Shown one piece after another: positions 35,226-43,400 of a stretch of DNA of 64,000 nucleotides. The position numbers and the translations under genes are program-made. Position 1 is the stretch's first letter. The number at the start of each line of letters is the position of its first letter. The notes beneath the pieces are model-generated. The model had not been told where the DNA came from. It saw only the letters and a list, made by a program, of their open reading frames with translations, and searched no databases. The DNA is from an uncultured Muribaculaceae bacterium (GTDB taxonomy: Bacteria > Bacteroidota > Bacteroidia > Bacteroidales > Muribaculaceae): the NCBI GenBank assembly GCA_944321685.1, contig CALUMH010000012.1, positions 16,972 through 80,971 of the forward strand, in the 5' to 3' direction.

Positions 35226-36668
35226 ATGAAAAAGATATATTCATATATGCTGTTGCTGCTCATGATGCTGCCGCTGATGGCAACATTGCAGAGCTGCGAC
35301 GAGGAAGAAATAGTTTTTGAAAGCGACCTCCCGCGGTTCGAGTTGCGCGACGACCGCATCTTGGTGGAAGTGCTTGTGCCGTCCAACACTCCCGTGGGTG
35401 ACGAAATGTACATAGTGGGTGCAATCAACGGCGGTGATGCCAATGCCGTAAAGGGCAATCCGCTGTGGCAATTGGAAAAGGCTGCCGACTATGATTACAA
35501 ATATGGCATCTACCTCGATCCCACAACGTTTGCTGAGGGTACTTCTCTCGCCGACGGTTACTACTTTTACTCGGCTACCCAACGCGAAGAACGCACATTG
35601 AAAGGCGACAGTGTGATGCACTACGACAATGCCGGTGTTGGTTCGCGCATCAATATCAATGCCGAGCGTTGGGCATCATATTTTGCATCAGGCGAAGAAA
35701 TCACTCATGACGGTTATGTGATTTATGTAATCGACAACAGCGGCTACGAGGAACTTGCCATGTATGCTTATGGCGATGCCGAGGCATTCGGTGCATGGCC
35801 GGGCATATTGCCAACGGGAACCGAAGTTGTTGACGGAACCGAATACAAATATTTCGACACAGGCGAGGCTAATGCAGGATTGTCGTTGAACCTCATATTC
35901 AACAACAATAACAATGGCAGCCAGCTTGCCGATTTCCCCGTAGTGCTCGACCGTGACTACTTTATTGAATTGACTCCCGACGGTGCAGTTGAAATCGACC
36001 AAAGCGCAATGGTTGAACACGACGGCTATGCAATATTCTTCGAGGACCTTACGGGCTGGGATACTCTGAACCTGTATGTATGGGGCGACGGTGTGAACGA
36101 CCTGTTTGGTGCATGGCCGGGAATGGCCCCAACAGGCGAAGTCACCATCAACGGTGTAAATTACAAGTATTTCGACACAGGCGAGGCTAATGCAGGCGTG
36201 TTTGTCAATGTGATAATGAACAACGGTGATGTTCAATTCGACCTTGCAGGTATAACCCTCGACCGCGACTATTACTATTCGATTACAGCTACCGGAGGTG
36301 TGGAAATTGAAGATCCGAACTCTTACACAGGAGGCGGAGCCGTAGAACCGGAACCCGAACCTGAGCCTGAACCGGAACCTGCCGAAGCCTATACCATTTA
36401 TGTGGAAAACCTCACCGGCTGGGATGCAATTTATATGTATTCTTGGGGTGATGTGAACGACATTTTCGGTGCATGGCCGGGAATGGCTCCGACTGGAACA
36501 ACCGAAATAGAGGGCACCACCTACACATATTGGGAAATCGAAGGAAGCGGCGAATCGCAAAACCTGATTTTCAACAACGGTACCGACCAGGCACCCGACT
36601 TCGCAGCAACCCTCGACCGCGACTATTATCTTACTGTAACCGCCACAAGTGTTACCGAAAAGGAATAA
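35226..36668 (+). CDS. SusE/SusF-position starch-binding lipoprotein with three CBM26-like modules
   Basis: 480 residues. A lipoprotein signal (MATLQSC) precedes an N-terminal domain of SusE type (about 30-150) and three related modules of about 90 residues (roughly 160-255, 260-360, 390-480). Each shows Y.I...N.....L..Y.WGD and the motif FGAWPGM.PTG (FGAWPGILPTG in the first), the pattern of CBM26-like starch-binding modules. A charged linker EPEPEPEPEPEP joins the second and third modules. It should hold starch at the cell surface for the SusCD pair. It sits where susE/susF are found in B. thetaiotaomicron, but domain content differs, so I do not use those symbols. Confidence 0.85.
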   Translation: MKKIYSYMLLLLMMLPLMATLQSCDEEEIVFESDLPRFELRDDRILVEVLVPSNTPVGDEMYIVGAINGGDANAVKGNPLWQLEKAADYDYKYGIYLDPTTFAEGTSLADGYYFYSATQREERTLKGDSVMHYDNAGVGSRININAERWASYFASGEEITHDGYVIYVIDNSGYEELAMYAYGDAEAFGAWPGILPTGTEVVDGTEYKYFDTGEANAGLSLNLIFNNNNNGSQLADFPVVLDRDYFIELTPDGAVEIDQSAMVEHDGYAIFFEDLTGWDTLNLYVWGDGVNDLFGAWPGMAPTGEVTINGVNYKYFDTGEANAGVFVNVIMNNGDVQFDLAGITLDRDYYYSITATGGVEIEDPNSYTGGGAVEPEPEPEPEPEPAEAYTIYVENLTGWDAIYMYSWGDVNDIFGAWPGMAPTGTTEIEGTTYTYWEIEGSGESQNLIFNNGTDQAPDFAATLDRDYYLTVTATSVTEKE

Positions 36669-36682
36669 CATAATCTTTTTAT

Positions 36683-36721
36683 TGTAGAGACGCGATAGAC
36701 GCGATTAATCGCGTCTCTACA
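36683..36721. repeat. GTAGAGAC-type palindrome between the starch-binding and amylase genes
   Basis: TGTAGAGACGCGA (36683-36695) pairs with TCGCGTCTCTACA (36709-36721). This 13-bp hairpin lies in an 83-base gap of the sus operon and may act as an mRNA stabiliser or partial terminator. Confidence 0.75.
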
Positions 36722-36751
36722 TATTCACCTAACATTAAACAACTTAAACCA

Positions 36752-38101
36752 ATGAAAGCCACAAAAATATTATTATCATCACTGATGCTTGCAAGCTCGC
36801 TGCTTGCAATGGGCAGCTGTTCGTCAAACGATGAACCGGCCGGTCCTTCTACTCCTGGCGGTACCACACCCGGTGCAGCCGCAGGGACAATGGTGATATA
36901 TGAAGCCAATCCTCGCTTTTTTGCCAATGAGAATTGTTTTGACGCTATCAACGCCCGCCTCGACGAAATAAAGGCAATGGGTACGACTGTACTGTGGATT
37001 ATGCCCGTGTGCGAACCCGGAGAATTGAAATCGGTAGGTTCTCCCTATTGCATAAAAGACTACAAAGCAGTAAATTCGCGCTATGGCACTATCGACGACT
37101 TGAAATCGCTTGTCGATAACGCACACTCGATGGGGATGAAAGTGATACTCGACTGGGTGGCAAACCACACATCGTGGGACAACGCCTGGATTACCGAACA
37201 TCCCGACTGGTACACGCAAGATGGTGCCGGCAACATCACTTCGCCTGCCGGACAAAACTGGACCGATGTGGCCGACCTCAATTATGACAACGCCGAAATG
37301 CGTGCCGCAATGATTGATGCAATGAAATACTGGGTCACGACTGTGGGCATCGACGGCTATCGTTGTGACTATACCGACGGTGTGCCCCACGACTTTTGGG
37401 CCGATGCAATAAAGCAATTGCGTGCCATCGACAGTGAATTATTCATGCTGTCGGAATCGGAAGGGAGCGACTACCTGAAGGACGGCTTTGATATGTACTA
37501 CGACTGGTCGTATGCCACACTGCTGAAGAACCTGTTCAACGGCGGCGACATCAAAACATTCTTCGAGAAAGCCGACGAATTGCTTGCCCCGATTGATGAT
37601 GCATCACGTGTAATGCGATATGTGTATAACCACGATGTGGCTTCATCGAATACCCTTACATCGCTTTACGGCGGTGCCGATGCGCTGCCCGCAGCTTATG
37701 CATTGACTGCAATGCTCAATGGCACCCCCCTGGTTTACTCTTCAATGGAAACCAATTTGTCGAGTGGCGGAACTCTTTCGTTCTTCAACTACAATCCGCT
37801 CACGTGGAACAGCGATAAAGCCGACGTATATGCCACAATCAACGACGCATACACAGCTACCGCCGAAGTGCGCGGAGGTGAATTGCTCACATATTCCACC
37901 GGCGACGTGGTAACTTTTGCCCGTGTCAACGGTTCGCACTCGATGCTCGTGATGGTTAACCCCACCGGCGATGGGGTCACGGTGAAAGTGCCGATGGCCT
38001 ACTCAGGAACCGAGATGCGTGATATGCTCACCAAGACCGATGTTGAACTGCCCATGACCATCGACCTCGCGGGTTATGAATATGCCATTTATTACAAATA
38101 A
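36752..38101 (+). CDS. GH13 alpha-amylase lipoprotein (SusG/SusA-position)
   Basis: 449 residues. A lipoprotein signal (LLAMGSC) and a Pro/Gly/Thr linker precede a GH13 TIM barrel. The catalytic triad is visible: nucleophile D206 in GYRCDYTDG, acid/base E235 in LSESEGSD, and D295 in YNHDVASS. Conserved DWVANHTSWD marks the second conserved region. A short C-terminal beta domain follows. It should cut internal alpha-1,4 bonds of starch at the outer surface or in the periplasm, feeding the SusCD transporter or SusB. It is smaller than B. thetaiotaomicron SusG, with no inserted CBM58. Confidence 0.92.
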   Translation: MKATKILLSSLMLASSLLAMGSCSSNDEPAGPSTPGGTTPGAAAGTMVIYEANPRFFANENCFDAINARLDEIKAMGTTVLWIMPVCEPGELKSVGSPYCIKDYKAVNSRYGTIDDLKSLVDNAHSMGMKVILDWVANHTSWDNAWITEHPDWYTQDGAGNITSPAGQNWTDVADLNYDNAEMRAAMIDAMKYWVTTVGIDGYRCDYTDGVPHDFWADAIKQLRAIDSELFMLSESEGSDYLKDGFDMYYDWSYATLLKNLFNGGDIKTFFEKADELLAPIDDASRVMRYVYNHDVASSNTLTSLYGGADALPAAYALTAMLNGTPLVYSSMETNLSSGGTLSFFNYNPLTWNSDKADVYATINDAYTATAEVRGGELLTYSTGDVVTFARVNGSHSMLVMVNPTGDGVTVKVPMAYSGTEMRDMLTKTDVELPMTIDLAGYEYAIYYK

Positions 38102-38118
38102 CGACATATATTGCGTTT

Positions 38119-40245
38119 ATGAGACCTTTCTTATGTAAGATTTTTTCCGTCATCTCTGCCATGTTACCACTGTGCGCCGTGGCGGCCGACACGGCCAGCT
38201 CTCCCAATGGCAGATTGCAGCTTTCGGTCGATGTCAACGACAACGGGCAACCCTGCTACGGATTAACGTTGGATGGCAACCCAGTGATTAAAAACAGCCT
38301 CCTCGGACTTTCGGGACGCGAGGCCGATTTCACCACCGGCTTCACGGTGAGGAATGTGGCCACGGCCACACACGACGGCACTTGGGAACCGGTGTGGGGC
38401 GAATATGCAACTGTGCGCGACCATTACAACGAACTTGCTGTAACTTTCGTGCAAGAACGGGAAAACGGGTTGACTATGACTGTGCGTTTCCGCCTGTTTG
38501 ACGACGGGCTCGGTTTCCGTTACGAGCTACCCGAACAGGAACCGGTGAACTACCTTGCTGTCATGGACGAAGCCACCGAATTCAATCTTGCCGCCGACAA
38601 CACGCTGTATTGTATGCCCGGCGACTACGACACCGACGAATACCTGTATGCCACATCGCCACTGTCGCAAGTTGCAAGCGCACTGGCAGGTTACCGGGGC
38701 CGCCACAGCGAGAGCCAAGCTATCGACAAGTTAACTGTGCAGACTCCGTTGATGATGAAAAGTCCCGACGGAGGGATGTACATCAACATACACGAGGCCG
38801 CACTTGTGGATTATGCAGCCATGTCGCTTGATGTTGATACATTGAACTACGGCCTTTCGGCTCACCTCACTCCAGATGTAAACGGCGTGGCAGCTTACGT
38901 GCAATTGCCGTTCAACACACCGTGGCGCACCGTCATCGTTGCCGATAATGCCTGCGACATTCTTGCATCGCAACTTATCTACAATCTTAACGAACCGTGC
39001 AAGATAGAAGATACGTCGTGGATTAAGCCGCAAAAATTTGTCGGCGTGTGGTGGGAAATGTTCATAGGCACACAACGCACTTGGGCCTACAGCGACTATT
39101 ACAAGGCCAAACCGGGTATAACCGACTATTCCAAACTCACTCCCAACGGCCGCCACGCAGCCAATACCGAAAATGTGAAACGCTACATTGATTTCGCTGC
39201 CGAAAACGGCATAGATGGTGTGCTGGTGGAAGGATGGAACGAGGGTTGGGAAGACTGGGCAAGTTTCCGCAAAAACCGCCAATTCCTCTTCGACAAGCCT
39301 TATCCCGACTTTGACATCGATGAATTGCAGCAATATGCCGCCGACCGCGGGGTGAAAATCATCATGCACCACGAAACCGCAGCCAATGCCGCCGACTATG
39401 AACGCCAACTCGACCGCGCCTTCCAATACATGGTGGATCACGGTTACAATTCGGTAAAGACCGGTTATGTGGGTGGCATCATACCTCGCAGCGAGCACCA
39501 CTCATCGCAATGGATGGTAAACCATTATTTACACGTGGCAAAGCGTGCCGCCGATTATCGCATCATGGTCGATAGCCACGAAGCCGTGCGACCAACCGGG
39601 TTGTGCCGCACTTATCCCAACTGGGTAGCCCAGGAGTCGGCTCGCGGCGGGGAGTTTGAATCGATGGGAGGCAATCCGCCCGAGCATACCACCATATTGC
39701 CTTTCACAAGGCTTAAAGGCGGCCCGATGGATTATACCCCCGGATTGTTTGAAACTCGCCTTAGCTATTATAATGAAGGCAAAACCGGACAGGCATTGAC
39801 CACACTTGCCCGCCAGCTTGCATTATACCTCACAATGCCGAGCCCGCTGCAAATGGCCTGCGACCTGCCCGAGAATTACAAGCGATTCCCCGACGCATTC
39901 CAATTCATCAAAGATGTGCCTGTTGACTGGAGCGACAGCCGTTACCTTGAGGCAGAACCGGGCGATTACATCACCGTTGCACGCCGCGACAAGCATTCCC
40001 AAGACTGGTATGTGGGAGGCGTGACCGACGAGAATGCCCGCACGGCCGAAATAGACTTCAGCTTCCTGCCCAAAGGCGTGGACTATGAAGCCACCATTTA
40101 TGCCGACGGCAAAGATGCTCATTACAAAGACAATCCACAGTCATACAGCATCACAACCAAAAAGAAAATCAACCACAAGACGCGGCTAAAGCAATACATT
40201 GCTCCAGGCGGCGGTTTCGCCATGCGCCTTGTGCCTAAAAAGTGA
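38119..40245 (+). CDS. susB: GH97 alpha-glucosidase SusB
   Basis: 708 residues. A signal peptide (SVISAMLPLCAVAA) precedes the N-terminal beta-sandwich (about 25-280), the TIM barrel (about 290-590) and a C-terminal beta domain. Catalytic Glu candidates are E419 (MHHETAAN), E488 (DSHEAVRPTG) and E512 (ARGGEFE). Their spacing of 69 and 24 residues equals that of E439, E508 and E532 in B. thetaiotaomicron SusB, which inverts alpha-glucosidic bonds in a Ca2+-dependent way. It should release glucose from malto-oligosaccharides in the periplasm. It follows the amylase by 17 bases and ends the sus operon before a terminator. Confidence 0.95.
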   Translation: MRPFLCKIFSVISAMLPLCAVAADTASSPNGRLQLSVDVNDNGQPCYGLTLDGNPVIKNSLLGLSGREADFTTGFTVRNVATATHDGTWEPVWGEYATVRDHYNELAVTFVQERENGLTMTVRFRLFDDGLGFRYELPEQEPVNYLAVMDEATEFNLAADNTLYCMPGDYDTDEYLYATSPLSQVASALAGYRGRHSESQAIDKLTVQTPLMMKSPDGGMYINIHEAALVDYAAMSLDVDTLNYGLSAHLTPDVNGVAAYVQLPFNTPWRTVIVADNACDILASQLIYNLNEPCKIEDTSWIKPQKFVGVWWEMFIGTQRTWAYSDYYKAKPGITDYSKLTPNGRHAANTENVKRYIDFAAENGIDGVLVEGWNEGWEDWASFRKNRQFLFDKPYPDFDIDELQQYAADRGVKIIMHHETAANAADYERQLDRAFQYMVDHGYNSVKTGYVGGIIPRSEHHSSQWMVNHYLHVAKRAADYRIMVDSHEAVRPTGLCRTYPNWVAQESARGGEFESMGGNPPEHTTILPFTRLKGGPMDYTPGLFETRLSYYNEGKTGQALTTLARQLALYLTMPSPLQMACDLPENYKRFPDAFQFIKDVPVDWSDSRYLEAEPGDYITVARRDKHSQDWYVGGVTDENARTAEIDFSFLPKGVDYEATIYADGKDAHYKDNPQSYSITTKKKINHKTRLKQYIAPGGGFAMRLVPKK

Positions 40246-40327
40246 CTTATTAATCATAGGTAAATATACATAATATACATTTGGGTAAAGAAGAATAACC
40301 TTAATCTCATGAGTAAACAGTATTAAA

Positions 40328-40362
40328 GAAGGGAGCTGCCGCGATGGCAAGCTCCCTTCCTT
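40328..40362 (+). terminator. Intrinsic terminator ending the sus operon
   Basis: GAAGGGAGCT (40328-40337) pairs with AGCTCCCTTC (40350-40359). It lies between the convergent susB and the gene at 40392, and may serve both directions. Confidence 0.8.
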
Positions 40363-40391
40363 ATAAGATAAACACCTGCTTTTTTAGCCGG

Positions 40392-40847
40392 TTAATCCTT
40401 GAACCCAGTCATCAGGAATATTTTCACATCATCGGCTGCCATGCCGTCAACATTTGCCACCCCCCATATTATATCGGGATTGCCTTCTATTTCATCAAGG
40501 CATTGATTCATGCCGTCCATGTGGCCAATCATGAAATTACCGTCACGTGGGATATGGAACGTAATCAGCAAGCTCGATGGAGCCTTGCCGCCATGTGCGG
40601 CAGAAATCCGGGAGATTGCATCCTTAAGCATCGCATACAGGTCGGAGTTCAAGCCCGAGGCACTTGCAGCATCGATTTCACTCATGCCTTTTATAGTTTG
40701 CAACACATCGTTATGATCAATACTAATAAGATTGTCGCCGGCAATGAAACCATTCTCAATCATGTCAAGTATTTCCTCTTTCGAGGCAAGGCCGCCTGCT
40801 TGCTTTTCAAGCAGCTCTAAAATTTCATTCTTGCAGTCGTCTGTCAT
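40392..40847 (-). CDS. Hypothetical protein with an FtsZ-C-terminal-like segment
   Basis: 151 residues, no signal peptide, acidic. Residues 1-65 look helical (EILELLEKQAGGLASKEEIL). Residues 70-150 resemble the C-terminal domain of FtsZ: helix LYAMLKDAISRI, strand SSLLITFHIPRDG, helix MNQCLDEIEG, then NPDIIWGVANVDG and DDVKIFLMTGF, which parallels the FtsZ pattern .NIIFG...D..L.D.V.VTVIATGF. The GTPase domain is absent. Whether it binds FtsZ or is only a structural look-alike cannot be told by eye. It is a single gene, convergent with the sus operon. Confidence 0.5.
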   Translation of the reverse strand: MTDDCKNEILELLEKQAGGLASKEEILDMIENGFIAGDNLISIDHNDVLQTIKGMSEIDAASASGLNSDLYAMLKDAISRISAAHGGKAPSSLLITFHIPRDGNFMIGHMDGMNQCLDEIEGNPDIIWGVANVDGMAADDVKIFLMTGFKD

Positions 40848-40943
40848 AATACCAGTTAGTTATAATGTTGTTTGACAAGGAATATAAATGCAGTATCGGA
40901 TATACTGCAAAAATACGGAAAATCGACGAAACAACCGAGGCTT

Positions 40944-41137
40944 AATTTGCTTTTGCGCTCGCCTTGCACTACCTTTCAATAACGTAGGCGGCGGCTCGGC
41001 ATGGCGCAAATTCATGCAAGCATGATTTGCTTTTGCGCTCGCCTTGCACTACCTTTCAATAACGTAGGCGGCGGCTCGGCATGGCGCAAATTCATGCAAG
41101 CATGATTTGCTTTTGCGCTCGCCTTGCACTACCTTTG
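40944..41137 (+). repeat. Tandem 80-bp promoter/operator repeat (two full units plus a partial third)
   Basis: Units start at 40944, 41024 and 41104. Each carries TTTGCTTTTGCGC and TACCTTTC/G. Each full unit contains GCAAATTCATGC next to GCATGATTTGC of the following unit, which together form an imperfect palindrome. The third copy stops at the functional -7 box. Confidence 0.93.
41106..41137 (+). promoter_or_regulatory. Promoter of ychF
   Basis: TTTG (41106-41109) and TACCTTTG (41130-41137) have 20-base spacing. The two upstream units have TACCTTTC in place of the perfect box. Confidence 0.75.
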
Positions 41138-41166
41138 CACTCAGAAAATCAAGATATTTTATAGAT

Positions 41167-42270
41167 ATGGCTCTTCAATGTGGCATAGTGGGGTTGCCTA
41201 ACGTAGGCAAATCGACCCTATTCAACTGCCTTTCAAACGCTAAGGCACAGTCTGCAAACTTCCCTTTCTGCACCATCGAGCCCAACGTGGGCGTTATTAC
41301 TGTACCCGACGAACGGCTCAACGTACTGGCCAAGTTGGTAAACCCACAAAAGATAGTCCCGACAACGGTCGAGATAGTTGACATTGCAGGGCTGGTGAAA
41401 GGCGCATCGAAAGGCGAAGGCTTGGGCAACAAGTTCCTTGCCAACATTCGCGAGACCGATGCCATACTGCACGTGCTGCGATGCTTTGACGACGACAACA
41501 TAACACACGTTGACGGCTCAGTCGATCCAGTCCGTGACAAGGAAATAATCGACTATGAACTGCAGCTCAAAGACCTCGAAACCATCGAAGGGCGCATAGG
41601 CCGTGTGCAGAAACAGGCGCAGACGGGCGGCGACAAGCAGGCAAAGCTGCAATACGACGTATTGAGCCAGTACAAGGCGGCCCTGGAGCAGGGCAAGCCG
41701 GCACGCACGGTGCAGTTCGAGAGCAAGGAGGAGCAAAAGGTGGCCCACGACCTGTTCCTGCTCACCAACAAGCCTGTGCTGTATGTGTGCAACGTCGATG
41801 ACGCGAGTGCCGTAAACGGGAACCGATACGTTGACATGGTGCGCGAAGCCGTCAAGGAAGAAGGTGCCGAGATATTGATAGTGGCTGCAAAAATCGAGTC
41901 GGAAATCGCAGAACTCGACTCCTACGAAGACAAGCAAATGTTCCTCAGCGAGATAGGCCTCGAGGAGTCGGGTGTGAACCGCCTCATCAAGGCCGCCTAC
42001 AAGCTGCTCAACCTGGAGACATTCCTCACCGCCGGCCCGCAGGAGGTGCGCGCATGGACCTTCCGCCGCGGCAGCAAGGCCCCGCAGTGCGCCGGCGTGA
42101 TACACAGCGACTTCGAGAAAGGCTTCATACGCGCCGAGGTGATAAAATACGACGACTACGTGGCACTGGGCAGCGAGGCCGCCGTGAAGGAGGCCGGCAA
42201 GATGTACGTCGAAGGCAAGGACTACATAGTCCAAGACGGCGACATCATGCACTTCCGCTTCAACGTGTGA
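41167..42270 (+). CDS. ychF: Ribosome-binding GTPase/ATPase YchF
   Basis: 367 residues from the ATG at 41167, after the promoter. The OBG-type G domain begins at once ([14 protein letters not shown]), with the YchF-specific [10 protein letters not shown] switch region and [19 protein letters not shown] coiled insertion and the C-terminal TGS domain ([32 protein letters not shown], as region) follow. YchF binds ribosomes and prefers ATP; it takes part in stress responses. An intrinsic terminator follows. Confidence 0.96.
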   Translation: MALQCGIVGLPNVGKSTLFNCLSNAKAQSANFPFCTIEPNVGVITVPDERLNVLAKLVNPQKIVPTTVEIVDIAGLVKGASKGEGLGNKFLANIRETDAILHVLRCFDDDNITHVDGSVDPVRDKEIIDYELQLKDLETIEGRIGRVQKQAQTGGDKQAKLQYDVLSQYKAALEQGKPARTVQFESKEEQKVAHDLFLLTNKPVLYVCNVDDASAVNGNRYVDMVREAVKEEGAEILIVAAKIESEIAELDSYEDKQMFLSEIGLEESGVNRLIKAAYKLLNLETFLTAGPQEVRAWTFRRGSKAPQCAGVIHSDFEKGFIRAEVIKYDDYVALGSEAAVKEAGKMYVEGKDYIVQDGDIMHFRFNV

Positions 42271-42297
42271 CACATTCCGACTTTTCATAACATACCC

Positions 42298-42337
42298 CGG
42301 GAACGAAGCTTAATATAAGCCCGTTCCCGATTTTTTT
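42298..42337 (+). terminator. Intrinsic terminator after ychF
   Basis: CGGGAACG (42298-42305) pairs with CGTTCCCG (42322-42329) and is followed by seven T. Confidence 0.9.
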
Positions 42338-42400
42338 ATGGGAAACGCCTCTCGGGCAAAAAACATATGCCAACCAATCTTTCTTACAAAAATAATTCAG

Positions 42401-42408
42401 TACCTTTG
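42401..42408 (+). promoter_or_regulatory. Promoter -7 box TACCTTTG
   Basis: A perfect box 32 bases before the GT2 start codon, downstream of the ychF terminator. Confidence 0.6.
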
Positions 42409-42440
42409 TTAATATAAGCAATATAAATTTTCCTAACTCT

Positions 42441-43400
42441 ATGGCTGTTCTAAAATACCAAAGCGACAAATTCAAATGCGGGAACCATAAATATACACTG
42501 ACGTTCTTTACTTCGACATACAACCGTAAAGATACCATAACACGCACATACGAATCGCTGCTAAGCATAATACCACCATATTACAACGGTTCAAAAGTGA
42601 CATTTGAATGGATAATAGTGGACGACGGTTCCACCGACAACACTGCCGAACTGTGCAGAAAATGGTGCGACGAGAACCGCCTGCCCATGCGCTATTACCA
42701 ACAGGAAAACCAAGGCAAGCACGTGGCAATGAACTTTGCCATACAACAAGCTGCCTGCGGCGAATTTTGGCTGACCATAGACAGCGACGACACCATATTG
42801 CCCAATGCTCTTGAAATATACTTCAGGGAATGGAACAACATTGGCAACGATGATGAATTTTGTGCCGTTACAGCCCGATGCAAAGAAGAAAACGGGAATA
42901 TCGTCGGGAATCCCCTTCCGCACTCCCCTCTCGACGTGTCGGCAATAGACCTGAGACTGAAATACCGCATCAAGGGTGAGATGCTTGAAATGTATCGGGT
43001 TGAGATTTTAAAACAATATCCGTTCCCGTCATATGACCCACGCATGAGATTTTGCCCCGAGAGCATAATATGGTTTGAGATAGCAAAAAAATACAAGATG
43101 CGTGTCGTTGACGAAGCTGCAAGGATTTATTTCCACGACACAGCAACCTCGATAATGTCGGCAAAAAACATAAACCGATCTGCCGCCAATTACTACTTGT
43201 GGCTTTACCATATCAACAACTTGAGCCGCTATATAATATACAACCCCGTTTTCATACTGAAAGCCTATGTGGGCATAAGCATGGACGGCTTCACATCGGG
43301 TCGCAATGTGTTCTCGATTCTAAAAGATTGCAACAGTTTATTAAAAAAATTGCTTGCAGCCCTGTTCATGCCAATCGGCTTAATTTTATCCCGGCGTTGA
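42441..43400 (+). CDS. Glycosyltransferase family 2
   Basis: 319 residues. The GT-A fold is marked by TSTYNRKDTITRTYESL, IIVDDGSTDNT (nucleotide-sugar binding) and TIDSDDTILPNA (the DxD-like metal site). It should transfer a sugar from a nucleotide donor to a lipid-linked or protein acceptor, probably for surface polysaccharide. It has its own promoter and is convergent with the flippase gene, overlapping it by 15 bases. Donor and acceptor cannot be told from sequence. Confidence 0.9.
   Translation: MAVLKYQSDKFKCGNHKYTLTFFTSTYNRKDTITRTYESLLSIIPPYYNGSKVTFEWIIVDDGSTDNTAELCRKWCDENRLPMRYYQQENQGKHVAMNFAIQQAACGEFWLTIDSDDTILPNALEIYFREWNNIGNDDEFCAVTARCKEENGNIVGNPLPHSPLDVSAIDLRLKYRIKGEMLEMYRVEILKQYPFPSYDPRMRFCPESIIWFEIAKKYKMRVVDEAARIYFHDTATSIMSAKNINRSAANYYLWLYHINNLSRYIIYNPVFILKAYVGISMDGFTSGRNVFSILKDCNSLLKKLLAALFMPIGLILSRR

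Noticed and set aside
40944..41137. CRISPR array, because of the tandem repeats
   Set aside because: The whole 80-bp unit is repeated without variable spacers, each unit contains promoter boxes, and there are no cas genes nearby.
41518..42288. Long minus-strand ORF opposite ychF (256 codons), and similar long frames opposite susC and susD
   Set aside because: They mirror highly biased codons of real genes on the other strand, contain no family motifs and lack promoters.
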